From: an uncultured Aliiroseovarius sp.
Lineage (GTDB): Bacteria; Pseudomonadota; Alphaproteobacteria; Rhodobacterales; Rhodobacteraceae
Length of the DNA: 64,000 nt
Assembly (NCBI RefSeq): GCF_947497285.1
Contig: NZ_CANMFT010000001.1
Span: forward strand, 248,001 to 312,000
Direction of reading: 5' to 3'
Shown here: piece by piece, positions 36,083-44,468 of the stretch
Position numbering within the stretch: the first letter of the stretch is position 1
Layout: every line of letters begins with the position of its first letter
Position numbers and translations under genes: made by a program
Notes under the pieces: generated by a model
What the model was told of the DNA's origin: nothing
Database searches by the model: none
The model's input: the letters and a program-made list of their open reading frames with translations, nothing else

Positions 36083-37342
36083 ATGCAAGATCTTGCTATC
36101 ATGTGGGACTGGCTGGCCTTTGCGGTCCGTTGGTTGCACGTCATCACTGCCATGGCCTGGATTGGCTCGTCCTTTTACTTCGTCGCCCTTGACCTTGGGC
36201 TGCGCAAAGCTCCGGATTTGCCTGTCGGCGCCCATGGCGAAGAATGGCAAGTTCATGGGGGCGGGTTCTACCACATCCGCAAATTCCTTGTGGCCCCGGA
36301 AAACATGCCGGAACATCTGATCTGGTTCAAATGGGAAAGCTATACGACTTGGTTGTCGGGTGCGGCCCTTTTGATGATCGTTTACTGGGTTGGCGGCGAG
36401 CTTTACCTGATCGACGCCCAGAAAGCAGATCTGGCGCTGTGGCAAGGTATCGCGATCTCGGCTGTGTCCTTGTCGATCGGTTGGATTGTCTATGACCGGT
36501 TGTGCAAATCGACGCTGGCCGAAAACCCCACGGTTCTGATGGTTCTGCTGTTCGTGCTGCTTGTGGCAATGGGATACGGCTATAACCAGATCTTCACGGG
36601 CCGGGCGACGATGCTGCACCTTGGCGCCTTCACCGCGACGATCATGACCGCGAACGTGTTCTTCATCATCATGCCCAACCAGCGTATCGTGGTGAAAGAC
36701 CTGCAAGAAGGCCGCACGCCGGACGCCAAATATGGCAAGATCGCCAAGCTGCGCTCGACCCATAACAACTATCTGACGCTGCCGGTCATCTTCTTGATGC
36801 TGTCGAACCACTATCCGCTGGCGTTCGCCTCGGAATACAACTGGATCATTGCAGCCCTTGTGTTCCTGATGGGTGTGTCGATCCGCCACTACTTCAACTC
36901 GAACCACGCGGGCACAAGTGACCCCAAGTGGACATGGTTGGTGACGGCGGTTTTGTTCATCATGATCATGTGGCTGTCGACCGCACCGTTGGAGAATGAC
37001 ACGCTGGAAGAGGCCGAAGCCCGCCCGCTGAGCAAAACCGAGCAGATCTTCGCGAACGCCGAAGGGTTTGAAGAGGTCCAGGACATTGTCCTGGGCCGCT
37101 GCTCTATGTGTCATGCGCGCGAAGTCTTCTATGACGGCATCCGCCGGGCGCCCAAGGGCATTCATCTGGAAACCGCCGGTGACATCACCCGCGCCGCGCG
37201 TCAGATCTATATTCAGGCCGGGGTAACGGTGGCAATGCCGCCCGCGAACGTGTCCTTCATGGAGGAAGAAGAGCGCAAGAAAGTCGTGGCTTGGTATCAA
37301 AACGCGTCCAAGGATCTGCCGTTCTATATCGCATCGAACTGA
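36083..37342 (+). CDS. puuD: Membrane-bound urate oxidase with C-terminal cytochrome c domain
   Basis: This 419-aa protein has about eight membrane spans (residues 10-300, starting LAFAVRWLHVITAMAWIGSSFYF) and a C-terminal cytochrome c domain with heme site CSMCH (340-344) and a possible axial Met in AMPPANVSFM. PuuD oxidises urate to 5-hydroxyisourate and passes electrons to the respiratory chain instead of O2/H2O2. TAGGAGGAAC precedes the ATG. The products of uraH, uraD and puuE, encoded around it, take the product to allantoate. Confidence 0.92.
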   Translation: MQDLAIMWDWLAFAVRWLHVITAMAWIGSSFYFVALDLGLRKAPDLPVGAHGEEWQVHGGGFYHIRKFLVAPENMPEHLIWFKWESYTTWLSGAALLMIVYWVGGELYLIDAQKADLALWQGIAISAVSLSIGWIVYDRLCKSTLAENPTVLMVLLFVLLVAMGYGYNQIFTGRATMLHLGAFTATIMTANVFFIIMPNQRIVVKDLQEGRTPDAKYGKIAKLRSTHNNYLTLPVIFLMLSNHYPLAFASEYNWIIAALVFLMGVSIRHYFNSNHAGTSDPKWTWLVTAVLFIMIMWLSTAPLENDTLEEAEARPLSKTEQIFANAEGFEEVQDIVLGRCSMCHAREVFYDGIRRAPKGIHLETAGDITRAARQIYIQAGVTVAMPPANVSFMEEEERKKVVAWYQNASKDLPFYIASN

Positions 37343-37368
37343 GCCGCCCTGCGAGACGACAAAACCAA

Positions 37369-37400
37369 GGCCCCCGCGACAAGGTCGCAGGGGCCTTTTT
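37369..37400 (+). terminator. Rho-independent terminator after puuD
   Basis: GGCCCC-C-GCGAC, loop AAG, GTCGC-A-GGGGCC followed by TTTTT. The stem is 11 paired bases with one mismatch. It lies 27 nt after the puuD stop. Confidence 0.85.
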
Positions 37401-37477
37401 CTTGTCTGCGATCATGTCCGCGCGCGGGTCACCCTGTCGCAAACACCGAAAGCTGGCGAAGGATTGTCGCCATTGGC

Positions 37478-38521
37478 TCAGATAATCTCATCCTCATCGA
37501 ACAAAGGATCGGCGCTAAGCTGCGCGGCCATATCATCGACCGCATCGGCCGTGGCGTTGCGTTTCTGAACCTTGGCAATGTGAAACACGCCGTCGCCTTC
37601 ATTCACGACAGGAAGGTTGGTGCGCCCGATGATCAGCCCGGCGATCGGGGCGATGACCTCGTGTTCGACATCCCCGAACGGGTTGGAGACGATCCCCAGT
37701 ACGTCGCCTTCATCAACCGCCTCCCCGGTGGATCTGAACATCCGGATCAAGCCGCCTGCCGGTGCGCGCACCCAGCTGCTGGACGTGGAATAGGCGCTGT
37801 CAGTCTTAGACTTGCTGACCCCCTTGACGGGGATCATGTCCAGCGCATGCATTACCCTAAGAATACCGCGCACGCCCGCGCGCACGGCAAATTCATCGAA
37901 TCGCAGCCCTTCGCCCGCTTCGTAAAGCAACATACTCACGCCATGGTCCAGCGCGGCCTGCCGCATCGACCCTTCGCGTAACGGGGCGGTTAGGATCACT
38001 GGCGCGCCAAAAGCCTCGGCAAGGGCCAATGTGTCAGGGTCAGCGGGCGAGACGCGAATTTGGGGCAAGTTGGTGCGGTGTATCGCGGCCGAGTGCAGGT
38101 CGATGCCGAAATCCGACCGGGTGACAATTTCTTTCATGAACAAATGGGCCAAGCGGCTGGCAAGTGACCCGCGCGCGCTGCCTGGAAAGGACCGGTTCAA
38201 ATCGCGACGATCGGGCAAATATCGCGAATGGTTGAGAAACCCGAACGTGTTGACGATCGGCGCGATCAGGATCGTGCCTCGGATATTGCCCAGCATACGC
38301 GCCTGCATCAAACGGCGCGCGATCTCGACGCCGATCACCTCGTCGCCATGCACCGCTGCGCTGACAAACAGCGTGGGGCCGGGTCTGCGCCCATGAACCA
38401 CATGAACCGACATGGTGACCGGTGTGTGGTCCGACAGAACGCTGACCGGCAGGTCTACGGTTTCGCGCGTGCCCGCAGCGATCTGGTGGGTGCCAATTTC
38501 AAAAGGCGCGACCTTCAGCAT
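37478..38521 (-). CDS. Succinylglutamate desuccinylase/aspartoacylase family zinc hydrolase
   Basis: This 347-aa M14-type protein has SAAVHGDEVIGVEIARRL (His and Glu zinc ligands, about 57-61), a DLNRSFPG substrate loop, DLHSAA with the third ligand His, and a C-terminal beta domain (about 250-345). Relatives remove N-acyl groups or amino acids from the ends of substrates. It overlaps the RimK-like ligase gene by one base (TGATG), so the two are coupled. A ligase and a hydrolase together suggest adding and removing an amino-acid tag. Substrate unknown. Confidence 0.8.
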   Translation of the reverse strand: MLKVAPFEIGTHQIAAGTRETVDLPVSVLSDHTPVTMSVHVVHGRRPGPTLFVSAAVHGDEVIGVEIARRLMQARMLGNIRGTILIAPIVNTFGFLNHSRYLPDRRDLNRSFPGSARGSLASRLAHLFMKEIVTRSDFGIDLHSAAIHRTNLPQIRVSPADPDTLALAEAFGAPVILTAPLREGSMRQAALDHGVSMLLYEAGEGLRFDEFAVRAGVRGILRVMHALDMIPVKGVSKSKTDSAYSTSSSWVRAPAGGLIRMFRSTGEAVDEGDVLGIVSNPFGDVEHEVIAPIAGLIIGRTNLPVVNEGDGVFHIAKVQKRNATADAVDDMAAQLSADPLFDEDEII

Positions 38522-39426
38522 CAGCCTTTGCCCCGCGTCCTTGTTTTGTTTGGCTTGGCGTTCTTTTCAAGATACTCGATGATCTTGTCCGCCACGTCGA
38601 TACCGGTCGCCTTTTCGACGCCCTCAAGCCCCGGCGAGGAATTGACCTCCATTACCACCGGGCCGTGATTTGACCGCAGCATGTCCACGCCACAGACATT
38701 CAGGCCCATTGACTTGGCGGATCGAACCGCAGTTAACCGTTCTTCCGGTGAAATCTTGATCGCCTTAGCCGAGCCGCCACGATGCAAGTTCGACCGGAAA
38801 TCCCCCTCGGCGCCTGTGCGTTGCATTGCTGCGATGACCTTTCCGCCAACCACAAGCGCCCGAATGTCGGTGCCGCCGGCTTCTTTGATGAATTCCTGCA
38901 CCAGGACGTGAACATTGGCACCCCGAAACGCTTCGATCACCGATTTGGCGGATCGATTGGTGTCAGCCAAGACAACGCCGATCCCTTGTGTGCCTTCCAG
39001 AAGCTTGATCACCAATGGGGCGTCACCAGCAAGCTTAAGCACCTGTTCGGTCTGCTTGGGGTCGTTGGCGAAGGTGGTCACCGGCAAGCCGACACCTTCG
39101 CGTGCCAAAAGCTGCATGGACCTGAGCTTGTCTCGCGATCGGCCGATGGCTACGGATTCGTTCAGCGGAAAGACGCCCTGCATCTCAAACTGTCGCAACA
39201 CCGCCATGCCGTAAAACGTCACTGACGCACCGATGCGCGGAATGATTGCATCGTAGGCTGGCAGCTTTTCACCCTCGTAATACACGTCTGGTCGCCGTGA
39301 CGCGATGTTCATATAGCAACGCAGCGTGTTGATGATGTCCAGAGAATGCCCCCGTGCTTCCGCGGCCTCTTTCAGGCGCTGATGGGTGTAAAGCTTTGAA
39401 TTAACGGCCAGCATTGCGAGTTTCAT
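38521..39426 (-). CDS. rimK: RimK-like ATP-grasp alpha-L-glutamate ligase
   Basis: This 301-aa ATP-grasp protein has [20 protein letters not shown] (ATP lid), [21 protein letters not shown] and the metal site [12 protein letters not shown]. RimK proteins add glutamates to the C-terminus of ribosomal protein S6; other family members make glutamate-containing small molecules. It lies between a retropepsin-like protease gene and an aspartoacylase-like gene on the same strand. The S6 role is inferred from family only. Confidence 0.82.
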   Translation of the reverse strand: MKLAMLAVNSKLYTHQRLKEAAEARGHSLDIINTLRCYMNIASRRPDVYYEGEKLPAYDAIIPRIGASVTFYGMAVLRQFEMQGVFPLNESVAIGRSRDKLRSMQLLAREGVGLPVTTFANDPKQTEQVLKLAGDAPLVIKLLEGTQGIGVVLADTNRSAKSVIEAFRGANVHVLVQEFIKEAGGTDIRALVVGGKVIAAMQRTGAEGDFRSNLHRGGSAKAIKISPEERLTAVRSAKSMGLNVCGVDMLRSNHGPVVMEVNSSPGLEGVEKATGIDVADKIIEYLEKNAKPNKTRTRGKG

Positions 39427-39480
39427 CGGTTTCTCCCTGAACCTCTGGCGTGATGCCTTTTGGCTTTGTTGTTGTGGCGC

Positions 39481-39993
39481 CTAAGGCGTTTCGGCGGATT
39501 TGCCGATTGCATCGCGCATCCGGGGCGGCCCGGCAAGAAAGGAACTGCCCGGATCCACAAGGACATGGCGACCGCGAATGGCCGTCCGCCCGAGGATCAA
39601 GTCGAACTCCATTTTCTTTCGGTCTGCAAGCGATACTTCAATGTGCCAGCAATGACGCCCAAGTAACAGGGTCGTTCGCACGATCAATCGACGCTCTGGA
39701 ATTCCGCCGGTGTTTTTGATTTCCCGTTCGCCCAGCAATTGGGCTTCAACCTGCGACAGTTTTCGCTTGCCGTTTACGGGTGTCAGAAAGCGGACCCATT
39801 CCTGATCGTCCCGAAAAAAGCGCTGCTGTTCTTCGGCATGCAGCGCGGATGTGCGTGCGCCCGTATCAATCTTGGCTTTGACGCGGCTGATCCCGAAATC
39901 CGGCAAGCCAACGTTTTCTCGCCAACCGATCGTCTCGAACGTGCGTTTGCTTAATTTTTTGGGCGGTTTCACGTCAGGCGACCTTTCGAACAA
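39481..39993 (-). CDS. Retropepsin-like protease (RimB / 'ATP-dependent zinc protease' family)
   Basis: This 170-aa protein has VKAKIDTGARTSALHA (about 38-53), the DTGA aspartic-protease-like motif of the family, and FDLILGRTAIRGRHVLVDPG near the C-terminus. Family members are encoded beside RimK and were described as proteases acting with it. The open frame starts at a TTG; there is no in-frame ATG near, so the start is uncertain. First gene of the three-gene set with rimK-like and aspartoacylase-like genes. Confidence 0.8.
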   Translation of the reverse strand: MFERSPDVKPPKKLSKRTFETIGWRENVGLPDFGISRVKAKIDTGARTSALHAEEQQRFFRDDQEWVRFLTPVNGKRKLSQVEAQLLGEREIKNTGGIPERRLIVRTTLLLGRHCWHIEVSLADRKKMEFDLILGRTAIRGRHVLVDPGSSFLAGPPRMRDAIGKSAETP

Positions 39994-40408
39994 GGCAGGG
40001 CAAGCGCTAAGCTGTGCGACGAGGTGTCGTGCAGCGCACCACCTGTTTCCAGCGGCACAAATGGTTCTTTCGGAATAACTTGGGTCAAATTGAATGTCTC
40101 ATTCGCTATTATCAAAGCCGGTCCGGTCTGCAGTTTCGCGTGCTGGATTCGGCCCGAGTGCGCTCTTTTCCTGTGTTGCCTGACCCACCGATCGCGACAC
40201 CAATAGAGCAAGGTAAACGCGGGCAAGGCCCAGATGTCATTGTTTCCCATTTTGACAGCTCAGGTAAACCAAAAACATGCGAGGAAAGCGATGTGCCTCT
40301 CGGCGATCCACTGATGTCCCGCCAATTTGGCGCTTCGTGACGTCAGAGGCGATCGCGCATGCGCTGCCTTTGCGGTGCCAAACAATAAAGATTTCTTCTG
40401 GATGGGGA
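39994..40408. other. Non-coding stretch before the tRNA remnant
   Basis: Open frames of 60-108 codons exist on both strands but overlap one another and resemble no family I know; none has a convincing ribosome site. I see no RNA gene or terminator here. It may hold the promoter for the rimK-like operon. Confidence 0.4.
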
Positions 40409-40456
40409 TGGAGGCGAGTACCGGAATCGAACCGGTGTACACGGATTTGCAATCCG
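40409..40456 (-). other. Attachment site: 3' remnant of a tRNA-Cys(GCA) gene
   Basis: On the minus strand this reads CGGATTGCAAATCCG (anticodon arm, anticodon GCA), then a perfect T arm (ACCGG-TTCGATT-CCGGT), an acceptor strand ACTCGCC, discriminator T and encoded CCA. Nothing upstream (40457 onward) resembles a D arm or the 5' acceptor strand, and identity breaks at the base opposite position 43, leaving a C-T mismatch. The fragment therefore cannot encode a tRNA. It is the expected left junction of an element integrated into a tRNA-Cys 3' half. Confidence 0.8.
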
Positions 40457-40589
40457 GAAAATTTCGTTGATTTCAAAGGGAAAAATTGTAAACGGACTTG
40501 TTTCGTTCAGGGTCACTTTTCAATAGGTTACGAGGCCCAAGTAAACGGTTTTTCAAAGGCTCTTGCTCTGACGAAAAGGCAAAGAAAAA

Positions 40590-40620
40590 CCGCTGAGGGG
40601 GCGGCCACCCACCTCAACGG
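40590..40620. repeat. Imperfect inverted repeat just inside the island end
   Basis: CCGCTGAGGGGG and CCCACCTCAACGG pair over 11-12 bases with one mismatch and one bulge around a 6-nt loop. It lies between the attachment site and the first island gene and may be an excision-related or promoter element. Confidence 0.4.
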
Positions 40621-40692
40621 CATAGAAGAATACTTCCGTCCCAATACCTACGGCATTTCCGGTCTGACCTCAACCCAATTGGCGGTGAGATC

Positions 40693-41556
40693 ATGAGCTG
40701 GCGCATCGCAAACGAATGCGCCGAGCGTCGCTTTGGCAGCGCCGCGCGCAAGCAGATCATCATGTTCCTGGCCGACAAGGCGAGCGATGACGGCTCGGGC
40801 ATCTGGTGTTCCAAAGGGACCATCCAGCGCCACACAGAGCTCAGCGAGAGCACGGTCAAGCGCACCATCATCGACTTCCTGCGCGAAGGCATTCTGATCG
40901 AGACGGGGCGGCGGCACTGCAAAAACGGCTACACCGTCATTTACCGCATTGTACTGGAGCGCGTGGCCGCGCTCGAACCTACGGCTGAGCCCGACATCGA
41001 CACGGGGGTCACTGTGAACCCCGTCCAGCCTGAACCCGGCACGGGGTCCACGGTGAACGGGGTACGGGGTTCACGGTGGACCCCAAACCATCCTAAAACC
41101 ATCCATAAACCACCTACGCGCAGGCGCGAGGCGGCGGAGGAGGTTGAAGATCTTGAAACTGCGAAGATCTTGGCGGCCTATCCCGAAGACAGGATCCGTG
41201 ACCGACGGACCAGTCTGCGTTTGATCTCAGGGGCCGTGAAGGCCGGGGTGGAGTCCGATGACCTGCTGCAGGCGGTCAAAGCCTATGGCAAGGAAAGCGA
41301 AGGCTACACGCGCAGCAAGGTCTGTTTCTCAGACAACTGGTTCAAAATGCGCCGATGGGAAAAGGGGCTGGCTCAGATACAGGCGGACCGTGAGAAGGCG
41401 CGAGAGGCCAAAGCCAAAGGGCGCGCCAGCCTCGTCGAGTGGATCCACGAGCGCCATCCTCTATGCCGCCACATCACAAACCGGCAGATCGAGGATTTGA
41501 TCGCGTCGAAGCTGGTGACGCCCGAACAGGTGCGCGCTGCGGGGCTGCAGGCATGA
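40693..41556 (+). CDS. Helix-turn-helix replication-initiation-like protein
   Basis: This 287-aa protein has a winged-helix N-terminus (about 10-90; WCSKGTIQRHTELSESTVKRT), a Pro/Thr/Val-rich linker (about 100-140) and a charged C-terminal helical domain (about 150-287). This plan resembles phage and plasmid replication proteins of the lambda-O sort. The linker DNA carries three palindromic repeats (41004-41084), as in origins located inside initiator genes. GGTGAG precedes the ATG. It is the first gene of the island. Replication function is inferred; a transcription regulator is the alternative. Confidence 0.6.
   Translation: MSWRIANECAERRFGSAARKQIIMFLADKASDDGSGIWCSKGTIQRHTELSESTVKRTIIDFLREGILIETGRRHCKNGYTVIYRIVLERVAALEPTAEPDIDTGVTVNPVQPEPGTGSTVNGVRGSRWTPNHPKTIHKPPTRRREAAEEVEDLETAKILAAYPEDRIRDRRTSLRLISGAVKAGVESDDLLQAVKAYGKESEGYTRSKVCFSDNWFKMRRWEKGLAQIQADREKAREAKAKGRASLVEWIHERHPLCRHITNRQIEDLIASKLVTPEQVRAAGLQA
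41004..41084. repeat. Three palindromic iteron-like units inside the replication gene
   Basis: Units at 41004-41022 (GGGGGTCACTGTGAACCCC), 41043-41061 (GGGGTCCACGGTGAACGGG) and 41066-41084 (GGGGTTCACGGTGGACCCC) share the core YCACNGTGRAC. Each is close to a 19-bp palindrome. Their place in the linker-coding region recalls initiator binding sites at an in-gene origin. Confidence 0.6.
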
Positions 41557-41730
41557 CTTTCGAAGCAGGGCCACGCAATCGTTTCGTTCGAGCAGACGCG
41601 TTGTATGAGTGTGGTGAGGTGACCGGCTTGTGTTGCTTGATGGTAACCTTAATGGGCTCAATGTCATTTTGAGGTAACAAAATGTGTGACTGGAGTGGCA
41701 GCAGTGGATTATAGAGCTGAGCGGTGGAAA

Positions 41731-41759
41731 TTGACATTAATGTTCTCTCAGTTTAACAT
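41731..41759 (+). promoter_or_regulatory. Promoter of hipBA with overlapping palindrome
   Basis: TTGACA (41731-41736), 17-nt spacer, TAACAT (41754-41759). The perfect palindrome ACATTAATGT (41734-41743) overlaps the -35 and spacer, as expected for an autorepressing HipB. The hipB ATG follows at 41792. Confidence 0.6.
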
Positions 41760-41791
41760 ATAAAAGCTTAATGTCGCCTGGAGATATCATT

Positions 41792-42094
41792 ATGGCTGTT
41801 CCGATCAAGATGCCAAGGGCGGCGCGTAAGGAGCTCGTGACACTTGGGGAAAACATTCGCGTTGCACGACTGCGCCGCAAGTTAACCGCTGAGATTGTTG
41901 CGCAGCGCGCTGGTACAACGCGGCAGACCATCGCGAAGATCGAAAGCGGGAACCCCGCAGTCAAGATCGGCACCTACGTGGCAGTACTGCAGGCGCTCGG
42001 CCTGCTGAAAGGTTGGGGGGATATCGATGATCCGGTTGGCGAGCAGTTGGCCCTGGATGACCTCCCGCAGCGTGCGAGATTGAAAAATGGTTGA
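41792..42094 (+). CDS. hipB: HipB-like XRE antitoxin
   Basis: This 100-aa protein has an XRE helix-turn-helix (about 20-75; LGENIRVARLRRKLTAEIV, RQTIAKIESGNP). Start chosen at MAVPIKMP with CTGGAGA upstream; an earlier ATG seven codons before lacks a site. It overlaps the kinase gene by 8 nt. HipB-type proteins bind DNA and neutralise HipA, and repress their own operon; a consensus promoter with a palindrome lies just upstream. Confidence 0.82.
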   Translation: MAVPIKMPRAARKELVTLGENIRVARLRRKLTAEIVAQRAGTTRQTIAKIESGNPAVKIGTYVAVLQALGLLKGWGDIDDPVGEQLALDDLPQRARLKNG

Positions 42095-43307
42095 GGTCTG
42101 GATCGACTGGAAGGGGCTGAAACAGGTTGGCACGCTCCACCGCACAGCGGGACGCGGCAGAGAGCGGGTGTCCTTTACCTATCACGATGACTGGCTTGCC
42201 GACGAAAATGCCTTTGGGCTTTCGCTGGACATGCCTCTCGTTGCAGGGCAATTCGTGCCTGAGGCAGGGCAGGACATGCTTGCACCGCTTGGGGATTCTG
42301 CCCCTGATACTTGGGGCAGAACGGTGATGCGGCGCTTTGAGGGGCGCATGGCAGAGGCCGAGGGGCGACGTCCGAGAGTGCTGCAAGAAACCGACTACCT
42401 GCTTGGGGTGAATGATGAGGCCCGGCTGGGTGCGCTGCGCTTCAAGGTTGATGGTGAGTTTCAAGCGCGCGAAGGCATCGGCGTGCCTGCGCTCGTGAGC
42501 CTCGGAGATTTGCTTCATGCGTCTCAGCGCGTTCTTCGCGGGGAAGAGACCGCTGAAGACCTCCAAATGCTGTTTGCTCCGGGAAGTTCTCTGGGCGGCG
42601 CTCGGCCGAAAGCCAGCATCCTCGACCAACACGGCCGTCTTTCTGTCGCCAAGTTCCCGAAGGAGACGGACACCTATTGCGTCGAACGCTGGGAAGCCAT
42701 TGCACTGGAATTGGCAAGACGCGCCGGAATCACGGTTTCGGATCACACGCTTGAGATGGCAGGCGACAAACCGGTTTTCTTGTCCCATCGTTTTGACCGG
42801 AACGGTGATGGCAGGATCCCGTTCATCTCAGCCACGGCGATGCTGGGCGGCAAAGATGGCGAGAGCTACAGCTATTTAGACCTGGCCGATATCATCACAT
42901 CAGAAAGCGTCACGCCCGACCAAGATCGCGAGGAGCTATACCGGCGGGTTGCCTTTTCCATTCTCGTGACGAACCTCGATGACCATATGCGCAATCACGG
43001 ATTTCTGCGTGGGCGGGGCGGCTGGCACCTCTCACCGGCCTACGACATCAATCCTGTGCCGAACCAACCACGGGTGCTCAAGAGCTACGTTGATGACGAC
43101 AATCCGGACGCCAGCATTGCCCTGCACCGCGCGCAACATGAATCCTATCTTCTCGAAAGCGGCGAGGCAGACCGCATCATTGCAGAGGTAGCCGAAGCAA
43201 CTATGGCTTGGCGTGACGTTGCTCGGGCTTTGGGGGCTCCGGAGAGGGAAATCAAGGAGATGGCGACAGCCTTCGAGCACGAGGAAGCGGATTTGGCGCG
43301 AGCGTGA
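42087..43307 (+). CDS. hipA: HipA-like serine/threonine kinase toxin
   Basis: This 406-aa protein has a HipA N-terminal domain (about 5-105), a glycine loop GSSLGGARPK (166-175), lysine in SVAKFPK (K189), the catalytic NLDDHMRN (296-303) and the metal-binding SPAYDINP (316-323). All key residues are present, so it looks active. HipA of E. coli phosphorylates glutamyl-tRNA synthetase and causes growth arrest; other HipAs hit other targets. Here it probably stabilises the island as an addiction module. Confidence 0.88.
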   Translation: MVEVWIDWKGLKQVGTLHRTAGRGRERVSFTYHDDWLADENAFGLSLDMPLVAGQFVPEAGQDMLAPLGDSAPDTWGRTVMRRFEGRMAEAEGRRPRVLQETDYLLGVNDEARLGALRFKVDGEFQAREGIGVPALVSLGDLLHASQRVLRGEETAEDLQMLFAPGSSLGGARPKASILDQHGRLSVAKFPKETDTYCVERWEAIALELARRAGITVSDHTLEMAGDKPVFLSHRFDRNGDGRIPFISATAMLGGKDGESYSYLDLADIITSESVTPDQDREELYRRVAFSILVTNLDDHMRNHGFLRGRGGWHLSPAYDINPVPNQPRVLKSYVDDDNPDASIALHRAQHESYLLESGEADRIIAEVAEATMAWRDVARALGAPEREIKEMATAFEHEEADLARA

Positions 43308-43394
43308 ATTATGGTGATCGGCCAGCCTGGGGTTCTTGAGATGAGGACGCAAATCCATTGGCCTCGAATTAAAATACTTTGAAAGCGGATGCTA

Positions 43395-44468
43395 ATGAGC
43401 AGATCCAAATTTGAACTTAACCTCGATACTGTTCGAAAATTGTCGCTTTTCGTTTTGAACAGCTTGACTGATCAGCCAAGAGAGTGGGTTGCTGTCGGTA
43501 AGGCTTATCAGGAACTGCACGGCTTTGGCGACGATCCGATCTTCAACCAGGTTTTCGTGCGCCTCTTCACTGTGATGAGAGATGAAATGTGGGTCGGGTC
43601 TCCGCAAGAAGGACCGAAATTCACGGTCGGCCTGACCTTCAAAGGGCAAACCGTCATCCGCCACGAGGCGGAAATAGACTTGATCTACGAGCGACACTTT
43701 CATTCATGGGCAAAGACTATCGAAACAGCTGCTAGAAAGCAGCGGCATCTCGATCAACAACGGGCAGCCAAAGAGCAAAAAGTCCAAAAGAGGCTGGAAA
43801 AGGGGAAATCAAAAGAAGCTCGCAGAAAAGAAGAGGTGAAGCGGCAAGCAAAAGCTCGTCAGAAGCGAGAGATGTCATCACTCGTCGAAAGCGGAAAAAG
43901 AATTCGCTCTTCCCTGTCCAGGTCAAACAATGAGCAACTCTTAAACCTGTGGAAGGCAAACACATCACGTGCAGCCAATTCGACAGGCCAAAAGAAAAGC
44001 GAACACCTTTTGATTGTTTCCGCTGTCGAAAAGGAGTGGAGGCGAAGGGTTCGAGATCTGCCCGAGGTGGAAGCCTTCAAATGGCCCACCACAGATGTTG
44101 GAAGTGGTCATGGTGGCGGTGATTTTGAGAGGGCTGAAGAAAGTTTTCTGAAAGTGCTCGGATATACCGTCGGGAAAACAAATGGCTTGCCAGCATCAAC
44201 ACGGCAGTTGATCCTGGACCGCTGCTTCTCGGGACATCTTCCACCAGTCGAAGGGATTTCGGCGCTTCGTATGTGGGGCGAACCAAAGTCTGCTTTGAGG
44301 CTTCGAAAAATCGCTTATCACATTGCCGGTCTAGCGAAAAACTTCAAAAAAATGCAGTCACGCGGCTACGAGGATGCGATTTCGGATTGGGAAGACGATC
44401 TGAAGTACATGCATGACAAATACTACGTCCGTCATTTTGGTTTCAGTTGGCCTGGCCGTGGTCTCTAG
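43395..44468 (+). CDS. Unknown protein with central charged coiled coil
   Basis: I do not recognise this 357-aa protein. Residues about 1-105 are mixed alpha/beta (LTDQPREWVAVGKAYQEL). About 110-165 is a Lys/Arg/Glu/Gln-rich stretch likely to form a coiled coil (RKQRHLDQQRAAKEQKVQKR). About 240-357 is a compact domain with GLPASTRQLILDRCF and WGEPKSALRLRKIAYHIAG that may be a conserved nucleic-acid or protein-binding module. It lies alone between HipBA and a small gene in the island. An ATG two codons earlier is the other possible start. Confidence 0.6.
   Translation: MSRSKFELNLDTVRKLSLFVLNSLTDQPREWVAVGKAYQELHGFGDDPIFNQVFVRLFTVMRDEMWVGSPQEGPKFTVGLTFKGQTVIRHEAEIDLIYERHFHSWAKTIETAARKQRHLDQQRAAKEQKVQKRLEKGKSKEARRKEEVKRQAKARQKREMSSLVESGKRIRSSLSRSNNEQLLNLWKANTSRAANSTGQKKSEHLLIVSAVEKEWRRRVRDLPEVEAFKWPTTDVGSGHGGGDFERAEESFLKVLGYTVGKTNGLPASTRQLILDRCFSGHLPPVEGISALRMWGEPKSALRLRKIAYHIAGLAKNFKKMQSRGYEDAISDWEDDLKYMHDKYYVRHFGFSWPGRGL

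Noticed and set aside
39969-40250. 93-codon minus-strand ORF upstream of the retropepsin-like gene
   Set aside because: No ribosome site, no recognisable family, and it overlaps other equally open frames.
40409-40456. Functional tRNA-Cys
   Set aside because: The D arm and 5' acceptor strand are missing, so it cannot fold as a tRNA; it is only the 3' fragment.
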